From the NCBI RefSeq assembly GCF_029853675.1, contig NZ_CP122539.1:62001-126000 (forward strand): DNA of 64,000 bases, given 5' to 3'. Of the stretch, positions 54,770 through 63,752 are shown in pieces. The translations under genes and the position numbers were made by a program. The notes under the pieces were generated by a model, which was not told the origin of the DNA, ran no database searches, and saw nothing but the letters and a program-made list of their open reading frames with translations. The stretch's first letter is position 1; the number at the start of each line of letters is the position of its first letter. The stretch comes from Tenacibaculum tangerinum. Its GTDB lineage: Bacteria; Bacteroidota; Bacteroidia; Flavobacteriales; Flavobacteriaceae.

Positions 54770-55177
54770 ATGCTTTCTAAGAAAACAAAATACGGAATTA
54801 AGGCGCTTACTTTTATTGCAAAACAGGAAAAGGGCAGTATGGTGCAAATAGCAACCATTTCAGAGCAAGAAAATATTTCTCATAAATTTTTAGAAAGTAT
54901 CTTACTTACCTTACGAAAATCAGGAATTTTAGGAGCAAAAAAAGGGAAGGGCGGAGGCTACTATTTGCTAAAACCAGCCAGTGAAATTATAATGACCGAT
55001 GTTATTAGAACTCTCGAAGGACCCATTGCTATGGTACCTTGTGTTAGCCTAAACTATTATGAAAAATGCGACGACTGTCCTGATGAAGAAGCATGTGCAG
55101 TACACAAACTCATGATTCAAGTTCGAGACAATACCCTTCAGGTACTTCGAAATAATACACTTGCAGACTTAGTTTAG
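54770..55177 (+). CDS. Rrf2 family transcriptional regulator, possible Fe-S sensor of the sulfur operon
   Basis: A winged-helix Rrf2 regulator: MLSKKTKYGIKALTFIAKQE, the recognition helix ISHKFLESILLTLRKSGIL and the wing KKGKGGGYYLLKPA. Cys91, Cys100, Cys103 and Cys109 (CVSLNYYEKC...CPDEEAC) form a cluster able to bind iron-sulfur. Placed directly before the sulfate assimilation genes, it is the best candidate for their control, like CymR or IscR in other bacteria (inference). Its own transcript seems separate from the next gene. Confidence 0.88.
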   Translation: MLSKKTKYGIKALTFIAKQEKGSMVQIATISEQENISHKFLESILLTLRKSGILGAKKGKGGGYYLLKPASEIIMTDVIRTLEGPIAMVPCVSLNYYEKCDDCPDEEACAVHKLMIQVRDNTLQVLRNNTLADLV

Positions 55178-55219
55178 TATGAACAAATTGTAAAATTCAA
55201 ATAAATTTTTCCTTTTTTC

Positions 55220-55249
55220 TTGCATAATTGAAAAGCCTATGTATATTTG
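55220..55249 (+). promoter_or_regulatory. Promoter of the sulfate assimilation operon
   Basis: TTG (55220-55222), 19 bases, then TATATTTG (55242-55249) match the Bacteroidota primary sigma consensus TTG-N19-TAnnTTTG exactly. The start would be about 7 bases later. A perfect 8-bp palindrome CCTATAGG (55270-55277) lies in the leader and could be an operator. Confidence 0.78.
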
Positions 55250-55294
55250 TCAACTTAAAACCTAGTATTCCTATAGGGTAAAGGTGTTTTAAAA

Positions 55295-55549
55295 ATGATT
55301 ATAGAACAAATAGTAGAAAATAAAGCAAATTATAACGTAGATAAGCTATCTGAAAAACCAGTAAGAAGCATCGTAAAATCGATAAGTTGGAGAGTAGTAG
55401 GAACTATAGACACCATACTAATATCATGGATAATTACTGGGCAAGTAACCACAGCTTTTTCAATTGGAGCGATAGAATTGGTAACAAAAATGCTCTTGTA
55501 TTTTTTTCACGAAAGACTTTGGAACAATATTAAATGGGGCAAAAAATGA
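55295..55549 (+). CDS. DUF2061 membrane protein
   Basis: An 84-residue protein of the DUF2061 family: KPVRSIVKSISWRVVGTIDT, ILISWIITGQ, AIELVTKMLLYFFHERLW, with two membrane segments. The motif SWRxxGTxDT is the family's signature. The function is unknown; the gene is repeatedly found with sulfate assimilation genes in bacteria, suggesting a role in sulfate or APS handling. It overlaps cysH by four bases. Confidence 0.9.
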   Translation: MIIEQIVENKANYNVDKLSEKPVRSIVKSISWRVVGTIDTILISWIITGQVTTAFSIGAIELVTKMLLYFFHERLWNNIKWGKK

Positions 55550-56169
55550 GTATACACACAATGAATTTAGAAGCAGTAAACGCAACATTAGAACATCAAT
55601 CTCCAAAAGAGATAATCGTTTGGGCATTGCTACAAGCCAACAAAGCGGTAGTAACCACAAACTTTCGACCCTACGAAGGAGCCATTTTACGTGCAACAGC
55701 ATCAGTAAAAAGAGAGATACCAGTTATTTGGTGCGATACTGGTTACAACACTCCGCAAACCTATAAACACGCTGAAGAGTTAATTGAAAAATTACAGTTA
55801 AACATTCAGTTGTACGTACCCAAACAAACAGTGGCGCACAGAAATATCACATTGGGTTTACCAACAATAGACGATCCGAAACACGCTGTTTTTACAGAGC
55901 AAGTAAAGCTAGAGCCATTTAAAAGAGCGATGAATGAACACCAACCAGATGTTTGGTTTACAAACTTACGAAAAGGACAAACCGCATTTAGAGATAGCAT
56001 TGATATCGTTTCAATGAGCAAAGATGGAGTGTTAAAAGTGAGTCCGTTTTACCATTGGTCAGATGCGGAATTAGATGCTTATTTAGAAGAACATCAATTA
56101 CCTAACGAGTTTACATATTTCGACCCCACAAAAGTAGAAAGTAACAGAGAATGTGGTTTACATAGTTAA
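55546..56169 (+). CDS. cysH: Phosphoadenylyl-sulfate reductase family (CysH)
   Basis: Reduces (P)APS to sulfite. Motifs FRPYEGAILRATAS, VIWCDTGYNTPQTYKHAEEL and the C-terminal ECGLHS with the catalytic cysteine are clear. Only two cysteines are present, so the CC...CxxC [4Fe-4S] set of APS reductases is missing; this favours PAPS as substrate. Yet no APS kinase (cysC) lies in the operon. ATG 55546 overlaps the DUF2061 stop as ATGA; ATG 55561 is an alternative. Confidence 0.88.
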   Translation: MSIHTMNLEAVNATLEHQSPKEIIVWALLQANKAVVTTNFRPYEGAILRATASVKREIPVIWCDTGYNTPQTYKHAEELIEKLQLNIQLYVPKQTVAHRNITLGLPTIDDPKHAVFTEQVKLEPFKRAMNEHQPDVWFTNLRKGQTAFRDSIDIVSMSKDGVLKVSPFYHWSDAELDAYLEEHQLPNEFTYFDPTKVESNRECGLHS

Positions 56170-56181
56170 AAGAATAAGAAG

Positions 56182-57087
56182 ATGAATACAGAAACGATAC
56201 AAGTAGGAGCTTTAGAAAGCGAAGCCATATATATTTTAAGAGAAGTAGTTGCGCAATTTGAAAAACCAGTATTGTTATTTTCTGGAGGAAAAGATAGCAT
56301 AACACTGGTGCGACTCGCTCAGAAAGCATTTTATCCGGCAAAAATACCATTCCCATTATTGCATATCGATACAGGACATAACTTCCCTGAAACGATTGAA
56401 TTTAGAGACCGTTTGGTAGAAGAATTGGGTGTTGAGCTACTTGTTCGTCAAGTACAAGACAATATTGATGCTGGTAAAGTAAAAGAAGAAACAGGGAAAT
56501 ACGCAAGCCGAAACATGCTACAAACCGAAACGTTATTAGATGCCATTGAAGAATTTGGTTTCGATGCATGTATCGGTGGAGCGCGTAGAGACGAAGAAAA
56601 AGCAAGAGCTAAAGAACGTATTTTTTCAGTACGAGATGATTTCGGACAATGGGATGAAAAAAACCAGCGCCCAGAATTGTTCGATATGTTGAACGGAAGA
56701 ATCGATTTAGGACAAAATGTGCGTGTTTTTCCAATTTCTAATTGGACAGAGTTAGATGTATGGTCGTATATACAACAAGAACAAATTCAAATTCCATCCA
56801 TCTATTTTGCGCATAAAAGAGCCACTTTTATTAGAGACGGACTCATTTGGTCAGCAAATGATGAAGTGGTATATAGAGAAGAGCAAGAAGAAGTACAAGA
56901 ACGTTGGGTACGATTCAGAACCGTAGGAGACATGAGTTGTACCGCAGCAGTATTGTCTGACGCAATAGATATTGATACGGTAGTAGATGAAATTAGAGAA
57001 TCTACCATCTCAGAAAGAGGAGCCAGAATTGACGATAAACGCTCGGAAGCAGCGATGGAGAAACGCAAACAACAAGGATATTTTTAA
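56182..57087 (+). CDS. cysD: Sulfate adenylyltransferase subunit 2
   Basis: The ATP-pyrophosphatase subunit of ATP sulfurylase, which makes APS from sulfate. The PP-loop LFSGGKDSITLVRLAQKA, then LLHIDTGHNFPETIEFRD and GGARRDEEKARAKERIFSVR are hallmarks. The 301-residue length is standard. It is followed by cysN after 100 bases. Confidence 0.97.
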   Translation: MNTETIQVGALESEAIYILREVVAQFEKPVLLFSGGKDSITLVRLAQKAFYPAKIPFPLLHIDTGHNFPETIEFRDRLVEELGVELLVRQVQDNIDAGKVKEETGKYASRNMLQTETLLDAIEEFGFDACIGGARRDEEKARAKERIFSVRDDFGQWDEKNQRPELFDMLNGRIDLGQNVRVFPISNWTELDVWSYIQQEQIQIPSIYFAHKRATFIRDGLIWSANDEVVYREEQEEVQERWVRFRTVGDMSCTAAVLSDAIDIDTVVDEIRESTISERGARIDDKRSEAAMEKRKQQGYF

Positions 57088-57187
57088 AGATAGATTATAG
57101 CTATTAGCCTTTGGCTGTTAGCAGTATAAAACTCAATAATATAAACTAAGCAATGGGAGCTAATAGCCAATTGCGAAAAGCATAAAA

Positions 57188-58435
57188 ATGAACGTAGTAA
57201 AAATAGCAACAGCAGGAAGTGTAGATGACGGAAAGAGTACACTCATAGGGCGAATATTATATGACACAAAATCATTAACCCAAGATAAATTAGAAGCTAT
57301 TAGAGAAAAAAGTAGGCAACGTGGGTTTGACTACTTAGACTTTTCTTTAGCCACCGATGGGTTGGTAGCAGAACGCGAACAAGGAATTACTATTGATGTA
57401 GCCCATATTTATTTTTCGACACCAAAAACAAGTTTTATCATAGCCGATACCCCAGGGCATATAGAATATACTCGAAATATGGTTACTGGAGCCTCAAACT
57501 CGCAAACTTCTATCATTTTAGTAGACGCCAGAAACGGAGTTGTAGAGCAAACCTATCGTCATTTTTTTATCAATAATTTATTGAGAGTAAAAGACGTGAT
57601 AATAGCAGTAAATAAAATGGATTTGGTCAATTTTTCAGAAGAAAAATTCAACCAAATAAAAGGAGAAATAGCATATTTAGCGAAGAAAAGTGACTATCAA
57701 AATCAACATATCACCTTCATACCTCTTTCTGCTTTGAAAGGAGACAATGTGGTAAAACCTTCAGAAAATACCCCTTGGTATACAGGAGAAACGCTACTAA
57801 GCTACCTTGAAAACTTAGGGGACAAAGAAGAACAAGAAGAACTGCAAGCACGTTTTCCTGTACAAACAGTCATCCGCCCAAAAACAGAGGAGTATCATGA
57901 TTTTAGAGGCTATGCTGGGAAATTGTATGGAGGAGATTTAGCCGTGGGTGATGTCGTAACCGTACTTCCATCAGCAACAAAATCTACTATCAAAAGTATT
58001 CAGTTTTTTGATAAAGAATATACAAGAGCAAAAAGAGGAAGTTCTGTAAATATTACGTTAGAAGACGATGTAAATGTAAGCAGAGGAGATATGTTGGTAA
58101 AAACAGGAGAAGAACCTGCTGTGGTAAAACAGTTAGAAGCTACCATTTGTTGGATGGATAAAACACCCTTGCAAGCTTCTCAAAAATATTATATCAAACA
58201 TGGAGTAAATGATGCACAGGCAAAAATAACGGAGTTAAAAACAGTTGTTCACACCGATTTTTCTGGTGTACAAAAAGACCCTTCTCAATTATCGCTCAAT
58301 GAAATAGGAGAGATACGTTTAAAAGTTAGCAAGCCTTTATGTGTCGATTCGTACAAAGAAAACAAAGCAAACGGAGCCTTTATCATCATCAACCCTAAAA
58401 CCAATACAACCTCAGGAGTTGGTTTTATAAAGTAA
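57188..58435 (+). CDS. cysN: Sulfate adenylyltransferase subunit 1 (GTPase)
   Basis: An EF-Tu-like GTPase that drives the CysD reaction. G1 AGSVDDGKSTLIGRIL, G3 DTPGHIEYTRNM and G4 NKMD are all present, with domains 2 and 3 complete. At 415 residues it has no C-terminal APS kinase (CysC) domain. The 100-base gap after cysD contains the imperfect inverted words GCTATTAGC and GCTAATAGC. Confidence 0.96.
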   Translation: MNVVKIATAGSVDDGKSTLIGRILYDTKSLTQDKLEAIREKSRQRGFDYLDFSLATDGLVAEREQGITIDVAHIYFSTPKTSFIIADTPGHIEYTRNMVTGASNSQTSIILVDARNGVVEQTYRHFFINNLLRVKDVIIAVNKMDLVNFSEEKFNQIKGEIAYLAKKSDYQNQHITFIPLSALKGDNVVKPSENTPWYTGETLLSYLENLGDKEEQEELQARFPVQTVIRPKTEEYHDFRGYAGKLYGGDLAVGDVVTVLPSATKSTIKSIQFFDKEYTRAKRGSSVNITLEDDVNVSRGDMLVKTGEEPAVVKQLEATICWMDKTPLQASQKYYIKHGVNDAQAKITELKTVVHTDFSGVQKDPSQLSLNEIGEIRLKVSKPLCVDSYKENKANGAFIIINPKTNTTSGVGFIK

Positions 58436-58440
58436 AAAGG

Positions 58441-58554
58441 ATGGCAATAATCACCACAAACGAATATAAAGGAGCTGCAGCAGTATGTACAGTAAACTGT
58501 TTTGTACCAGATGCCACACATACAGAAACCGAAGAACAATTTTTAGTAAGATAA
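58441..58554 (+). CDS. Small frame between cysN and the sulfite reductase gene, 37 residues
   Basis: ATG 58441, five bases after cysN, starts MAIITTNEYKGAAAVCTVNC and ends EEQFLVR with TAA. Beyond the TAA the same frame stays open (EFSTTNNNAFASTQG) up to 58624. It has two cysteines and no known family. It could be a small protein, a leader peptide, or the remnant of a lost gene. The spacing and orientation in a tight operon make translation plausible. Confidence 0.4.
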   Translation: MAIITTNEYKGAAAVCTVNCFVPDATHTETEEQFLVR

Positions 58555-58609
58555 GAGTTCTCTACAACCAATAACAACGCTTTTGCAAGCACACAAGGAG
58601 TAAAAACAG

Positions 58610-60712
58610 ATGCAAAGTTTTAGATCAGAAATAGAAAACCCTTTAGTAGAAAAGGATATCCTAGAGTTAGAACGTAAAATACGTTTGTTTAACGAAGGAA
58701 AAATAGATGAAGAACGTTTTAGAAGTTTACGTTTAGCCAGAGGAATTTACGGGCAACGCCAATTTGGTGTACAAATGATTCGTATCAAATTACCCTACGG
58801 TAAAGTTACGAGTGAACAATTACACAGAATAGCGGATGTTTCTGATGAATATTCAAGAGGTCGTTTACACATTACGACCCGTCAAGATATTCAAATTCAT
58901 CATGTAAGTTTAGACAGAACCCCCGAGTTATGGGCACAGTTAGAAAAAGACGATATTACCTTGCGAGAAGCCTGTGGTAATGCGGTACGTAATGTTACAG
59001 CATCAGAAACGGCAGGAATCGACCCCAAAGAACCCTTCGATGTTACCCCGTATGCACATGCTACTTTCCAGTTTTTCTTGCGCAATCCCATCTGTCAAGA
59101 AATGGGAAGAAAATTCAAAATGTCTTTTTCTACTTCAGAAGAAGACACCGCATTGAGTTTTATTCACGATTTAGGGTTTATCGCTAAAACGAAAACAATT
59201 GATGGTAACGAAGTAAAAGGATTTAAAGTATTGTTAGCTGGCGGATTGGGTTCACAACCGCGCCATGCCGATGTAATTTATGAATTTTTAGAAGCCGAAT
59301 TGCTAATTCCTACGATTGAAGGTGTATTGCGTGTATTCGACCGTTACGGAGAGCGTGCTAAAAGAGCCAAAGCCCGTTTAAAATTCTTGGTAAAAGACAT
59401 AGGTGTAGCTGCTTTCTTAGAATTAGTAGCAGCAGAAAGAGCAGCACTAGCCTATAAAACCTATCCGATAGCTACTACCAATTTTGAACAAGACATTGTT
59501 TTTGAAACCAACGAAGTTCCATCTGTAGTAGTAAAAGATGAAGAAGCGTATCAAAACTGGAAAACAACCAATGTTTTCAAACAAAAGCAAGAAGGATTGT
59601 ATGCCGTAGGTATCAAAGTACATTTAGGAGATTTTTATACCGATAAAGCACGTTTGTTAGCCGATTTAATTAAGAAGTATGGAGCAAACGAGTTACGTTT
59701 TACGCTACGTCAAAATATCTTGATTCGTCACGTAAGAGAGGAGTTTCTACCATTTTTCTATACAGAATTACAAAAATTAGATTTTGCAGAAGCAGGATAC
59801 AATAGTTTGAATGATATCACTGCATGCCCAGGTACAGATACCTGTAATTTGGGTATTGCCAGTAGTACAGGAATTGCAGCAGAGTTAGAACGTGTGTTAA
59901 AAGCAGAATATCCACAGTATGCAAATAACAAAGACATCACCATTAAAATTAGTGGATGTATGAATGCTTGTGGACAACACAATATGGCACATATCGGTTT
60001 TCAAGGAATGTCTATAAAAGTAGGAAAATTGTTAGCACCAGCCTTACAAGTATTAGTGGGAGGAGGAGTTTTAGGTGGCGGAAATGGACGTTTTGCCGAT
60101 AAGTTGATAAAAATACCAAGCAAAAGAGGACCAACATCCTTACGAATTCTGTTAAACGATTTTGAAGAACACAAACAAGAAAATGAAGACTTCTTAAGCT
60201 ATTACGACAGACAAGGAAAAACCTATTTCTATGAGTTGTTAAAAGAACTATCAGACACCAACAATTTAACAGAAGACGACTTTATTGATTGGGGACACGA
60301 TAAAAACTATGTGAAAGCCATAGGAATAGGGGAATGTGCTGGTGTGGTGATAGACTTAGTAGCAACCTTACTGTTTGAAAGCGAAGAAAAGTTAGAAAGC
60401 GCAACCCAAGCCTTGCATAGCAAACAGTGGTCAGATAGTATTTATCATGCCTATGCAGCGATGGTAAACACGGCTAAAGCCTTGTTAACAGCAGAAGGAG
60501 CAAAAACCAATACCCAAGCAGGAATCATTGCCAATTTTGATGAATTGTTTGTAGCAACTCATAAAATAGAATTAAAAAGTTCATTTGCAGAATTGATTTA
60601 TCAAATTAATAAGAATCAACCTACGGAAGCTTTTGCAAAAAAGTATTTAGAAGAAGCCACATCGTTTTACAAAACCATTGATGCGTATCGAAAAGTAGCA
60701 GTGGCAATTTAA
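58610..60712 (+). CDS. Siroheme- and [4Fe-4S]-containing sulfite (nitrite/sulfite) reductase
   Basis: Reduces sulfite to sulfide with six electrons. Two ferredoxin-like halves are present (GRLHITTRQDIQIHHV; NELRFTLRQNILIRHV), and the cluster/siroheme cysteines lie in TACPGTDTCNLG and SGCMNACGQH. The 700-residue protein has an additional C-terminal ~130 residues, a HEPN-like helical tail (FAELIYQINKN). The ferredoxin type of electron supply is expected, which fits the reductase and ferredoxin genes downstream. Nitrite as substrate is less likely in this operon. Confidence 0.9.
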   Translation: MQSFRSEIENPLVEKDILELERKIRLFNEGKIDEERFRSLRLARGIYGQRQFGVQMIRIKLPYGKVTSEQLHRIADVSDEYSRGRLHITTRQDIQIHHVSLDRTPELWAQLEKDDITLREACGNAVRNVTASETAGIDPKEPFDVTPYAHATFQFFLRNPICQEMGRKFKMSFSTSEEDTALSFIHDLGFIAKTKTIDGNEVKGFKVLLAGGLGSQPRHADVIYEFLEAELLIPTIEGVLRVFDRYGERAKRAKARLKFLVKDIGVAAFLELVAAERAALAYKTYPIATTNFEQDIVFETNEVPSVVVKDEEAYQNWKTTNVFKQKQEGLYAVGIKVHLGDFYTDKARLLADLIKKYGANELRFTLRQNILIRHVREEFLPFFYTELQKLDFAEAGYNSLNDITACPGTDTCNLGIASSTGIAAELERVLKAEYPQYANNKDITIKISGCMNACGQHNMAHIGFQGMSIKVGKLLAPALQVLVGGGVLGGGNGRFADKLIKIPSKRGPTSLRILLNDFEEHKQENEDFLSYYDRQGKTYFYELLKELSDTNNLTEDDFIDWGHDKNYVKAIGIGECAGVVIDLVATLLFESEEKLESATQALHSKQWSDSIYHAYAAMVNTAKALLTAEGAKTNTQAGIIANFDELFVATHKIELKSSFAELIYQINKNQPTEAFAKKYLEEATSFYKTIDAYRKVAVAI

Positions 60713-60725
60713 AAAAGAGAGTTTA

Positions 60726-61493
60726 ATGAAAAATCAACCGAAGTTAACCGTAGTAGGGGCAGGACCAGGAGATGCTGATTTAATTACCTTAAAAGCCATC
60801 AAAGCATTACAACAAGCTAATGTGGTATTGTACGATGCGTTGGTAAACAACGAACTGTTAGGGTATGTAAATCCGAAGGCAGAAGTAATTTTTGTAGGAA
60901 AACGCAGAGGATGCTATCGTTACCAACAAGAACAAATCAACGAATTGATTGTGGCGAGAGGATTCTCTCACGGGCATGTAGTACGCTTAAAAGGAGGCGA
61001 CCCTTTCATTTTTGGCAGAGGAGCAGAAGAAATGGAATACGCAGCAAAACACGGATTAGAAGTTGCTGTAGTGCCAGGAATTTCTTCATCGTTAGCAGTA
61101 CCAGCATATCAGAATATTCCGTTAACAAAAAGAGGCAATTCAGAAAGTTTTTGGGTCATTACAGGAACAACGAAACAGCACCAATTATCTAACGATGTTG
61201 TCTTAGCTGCACAATCGAGTGCAACCGTGGTTATTTTAATGGGAATGGGGAAACTTTCAGAAATCATACAGCTTTTTAAGCAGGAAGGAAAGAACGAGTT
61301 ACCAGTAGCGATTATTCAAAACGGAACGACTCCTGAAGAAAAAATAGGAATTGGTACCGTAGATACGATAGAAGAACTCGTAGCAAAGAATAATTTAAGC
61401 AATCCAGCCATCATTGTATTAGGAAGCGTTGTAAACCACAGACAACAATTGTTACAAGTGCAACAAGAAGTAGCTTTAAAAGAAGTGGTATAA
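60726..61493 (+). CDS. cobA: Uroporphyrinogen-III C-methyltransferase
   Basis: Makes precorrin-2 from uroporphyrinogen III using two SAM, the first step to siroheme. Signature TVVGAGPGDADLITLKAIKA, RLKGGDPFIFGRGAEE and VVPGISSSLAVPA are typical. The next gene starts at its last base. It supplies siroheme to the sulfite reductase upstream. Confidence 0.95.
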   Translation: MKNQPKLTVVGAGPGDADLITLKAIKALQQANVVLYDALVNNELLGYVNPKAEVIFVGKRRGCYRYQQEQINELIVARGFSHGHVVRLKGGDPFIFGRGAEEMEYAAKHGLEVAVVPGISSSLAVPAYQNIPLTKRGNSESFWVITGTTKQHQLSNDVVLAAQSSATVVILMGMGKLSEIIQLFKQEGKNELPVAIIQNGTTPEEKIGIGTVDTIEELVAKNNLSNPAIIVLGSVVNHRQQLLQVQQEVALKEVV

Positions 61494-62068
61494 TGGAAGA
61501 AAGAAACAACTTATATCCTATCTTTTTAAAAACAGCAACTTTGGAAGTATTACTAGTTGGCGGAGGTTTTGTAGCAGAAGAAAAATTACGATTTTTAGTA
61601 AAGTCGAGCCCAGATGCCAAGGTAACCATGGTAGCCACTTTTTTCAGAGAAGAAACCGTAGCTATTGCTAAAAAAGCAAACGTGAAAATGGTAATAGATA
61701 GCTATAACAAAACCTATTTAAAAGGAAAACATTTGGTGATTGCGACAACAGATGTTCCTGAAGTAAATATACAGGTGTATAAAGATTGTAAAAATCAAAA
61801 CAAATTGGTAAACGTAGCGGATAATCCACCGTATTGCGATTTTTATATGGGCGGTATTGTAACCAAAGGAAATGTAAAAATAGCGATTTCAACCAATGGA
61901 AAATCACCCACAACCGCTAAGAGATTACGTCAGTTTTTTGAAGAAGTAATTCCAGAAGACATTAATCAATTCGTGCAAAATTTAAACGATTATAGAAAAA
62001 CCATTAAAGGAAATTTTGAACAAAAAGTAGCAACATTAAATAAGCTAACAGAAAGTTTAGTAAAGTAA
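61493..62068 (+). CDS. Precorrin-2 dehydrogenase / sirohydrochlorin ferrochelatase domain (CysG N-terminal type)
   Basis: Completes siroheme synthesis by oxidising precorrin-2 and inserting iron. The NAD-binding LLVGGGFVAEEKLRFLVKS, LVIATTDVPEVN and NVADNPPYCDFYMGGIVTKG match the CysG N-terminal / Met8p domain; the methyltransferase half is the separate upstream gene. Start overlaps cobA by one base. Confidence 0.93.
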   Translation: MEERNNLYPIFLKTATLEVLLVGGGFVAEEKLRFLVKSSPDAKVTMVATFFREETVAIAKKANVKMVIDSYNKTYLKGKHLVIATTDVPEVNIQVYKDCKNQNKLVNVADNPPYCDFYMGGIVTKGNVKIAISTNGKSPTTAKRLRQFFEEVIPEDINQFVQNLNDYRKTIKGNFEQKVATLNKLTESLVK

Positions 62069-62074
62069 CGTCAT

Positions 62075-62195
62075 TGCGAATCTTTCGACTAAGTTTATCT
62101 TGAGCGAAGTCGAAAGGCTCAAGATAGATAAAAATGAAGTAACTATAAATTTATCAAATAGAAAGAGGTCACTGAGCGCAGTCGAAGTGACAAAT
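62075..62195. repeat. Dispersed repeat with GCGAAGTCGAAAG-type motifs
   Basis: CTTTCGACT (about 62083) and AGTCGAAAG (62107-62115), and further on CACTGAGCGCAGTCGAAGTG (62169-62188), a palindrome. These are common intergenic repeats of flavobacteria. The frame of the next gene extends falsely through them to TTG 62100. Confidence 0.8.
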
Positions 62196-62204
62196 AAAGA
62201 GAAC

Positions 62205-63260
62205 ATGATACAAACAGATATATTAATTATTGGAGCAGGACCTACAGGACTATTTACCGTTTTTGAAGCAGGATTGTTAAAATTACGATGTCATCTAATT
62301 GATGCTTTACCCCAACCAGGAGGGCAATGCTCAGAAATTTATCCGAAAAAGCCCATTTACGATATTCCAGCCTATCCAGAGATTTTAGCAGGCGACCTAA
62401 CAACGAATTTGATGGAACAAATCAAGCAGTTTGAACCCGGATTTACTTTGGGCGAACGTGCTGATACCATCGAAAAACAAGACGACGGAACATTTATCGT
62501 AACGACCAATAAAGGAACCAAACACCAAGCACCTGTGGTAGCCATTGCAGGAGGACTGGGGAGTTTTGAACCACGAAAACCACCGATTCCTAACATTACT
62601 GATTTTGAAGATAAAGGAGTCGCCTACATGATTAAAGAACCAGAAATCTATCGTGATAAAGATGTGGTTATTGCTGGAGGAGGAGACTCTGCTTTAGATT
62701 GGTCTATTTTCTTAACCGACGTTGCAAAATCAGTCACCCTAATTCACCGAAGAAATGAGTTTCGAGGAGCGTTAGATTCTGTTGAAAAAGTTCAAGAATT
62801 AAAGAATTTAGGAAAAATCAATTTAATTACCCCTGCTGAGGTTAAAGCAATAGTAGGAGAAAACCAAGTAACAGGAGTTGTGATAGAAGAGAAGGGGAAG
62901 GAGCCTTATATGATAGATGCCGACCACTTCATTCCACTATTTGGATTGGCTCCTAAATTAGGACCGATTGCGAATTGGGGATTAGAAATTGAAAAGAATG
63001 CCATTAAAGTAAACAATGCCTTAGATTACCAAACCAATGTAGATGGAATTTATGCTATTGGAGATGTGAATACCTATCCAGGAAAATTAAAATTGATTTT
63101 GTGTGGATTCCACGAAGCAACACTCATGTGTCAGAGTGCTTACAAACGTATCCATCCAAATAAAAAATATGTAATGAAGTATACCACGGTTGGCGGTGTA
63201 GAAGGTTTCGACGGAACAAGAAAAGAAGCGCCGAAAGCGGTAGTAAAAGCAATTCAATAA
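62205..63260 (+). CDS. Ferredoxin-NADP reductase, thioredoxin-reductase-like type
   Basis: An FAD/NADPH enzyme of about 351 residues: IIGAGPTGLFTVFEAG at the N-terminus, GGQCSEIYPKKPIYDIPA, the NADPH site VIAGGGDSALDW and YAIGDVNTYPGKLKLI near the C-terminus. It lacks the CxxC of thioredoxin reductase, as in Bacillus YumC-type ferredoxin reductases. It probably passes NADPH electrons to the ferredoxin downstream for sulfite reduction. The true start is ATG 62205; the upstream frame is repeat DNA. Confidence 0.92.
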   Translation: MIQTDILIIGAGPTGLFTVFEAGLLKLRCHLIDALPQPGGQCSEIYPKKPIYDIPAYPEILAGDLTTNLMEQIKQFEPGFTLGERADTIEKQDDGTFIVTTNKGTKHQAPVVAIAGGLGSFEPRKPPIPNITDFEDKGVAYMIKEPEIYRDKDVVIAGGGDSALDWSIFLTDVAKSVTLIHRRNEFRGALDSVEKVQELKNLGKINLITPAEVKAIVGENQVTGVVIEEKGKEPYMIDADHFIPLFGLAPKLGPIANWGLEIEKNAIKVNNALDYQTNVDGIYAIGDVNTYPGKLKLILCGFHEATLMCQSAYKRIHPNKKYVMKYTTVGGVEGFDGTRKEAPKAVVKAIQ

Positions 63261-63396
63261 TGGGGAATTAGGATGAAAGTAGTTAGGAGTTTGGCATATA
63301 AGTTCGTTGTAATTACAAATTTTATGTAAGAAATCCTTCACCAACTCAACTATAATGGCCTGCCTAACTACTGATTCCTTTAAAAAATTGTGACCA
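63261..63396. repeat. Inverted-repeat spacer between reductase and ferredoxin genes
   Basis: GTAGTTAGGAG (63279-63289) and TGCCTAACTAC (63361-63371) are inverse over nine bases, with ~70 bp between. The spacer interrupts an otherwise tight operon and could be a processing or decayed mobile structure. No terminator T run follows. Confidence 0.5.
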
Positions 63397-63732
63397 ATGA
63401 AGAACCAAGACATCAATATAAAAATAACAGACCGTGAAGGTGTAATGCACGAGGTAGTGGCTCCGACAGATATGGCAATGAACTTAATGGAATTGGTTCG
63501 GTCATACGAACTAGCTCCTGAAGGAACTTTTGGAATCTGTGGAGGAATGGCAATGTGTGCCTCTTGTCAATGCTACGTAAAATCGAATCATAAATTACCA
63601 GAAATGAACGATGATGAAGAGGCAATGCTTGCAGAAGCGTTTTATGTAGCAGAAAATAGTCGATTAGGATGCCAAATTCAAATAATTCCTGAATTAGAAG
63701 GGTTAGAAATTGAATTAGCTCCCGAAAGTTAG
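63397..63732 (+). CDS. [2Fe-2S] ferredoxin
   Basis: An adrenodoxin-type ferredoxin of 111 residues. Cluster ligands are in GICGGMAMCASCQCYV (C-x5-C-x2-C) and the distant GCQI. It sits after a ferredoxin reductase and before a probable serine acetyltransferase gene, so its likely job is electron supply to siroheme sulfite reductase. Confidence 0.93.
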   Translation: MKNQDINIKITDREGVMHEVVAPTDMAMNLMELVRSYELAPEGTFGICGGMAMCASCQCYVKSNHKLPEMNDDEEAMLAEAFYVAENSRLGCQIQIIPELEGLEIELAPES

Positions 63733-63752
63733 TTATTTTTGAAAAAAAGTAC

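Noticed and set aside
62100..62204. N-terminal extension of the ferredoxin reductase
   Set aside because: The extension is encoded by dispersed GCGAAGTCGAAAG-type repeat DNA; the FAD motif begins right after ATG 62205.
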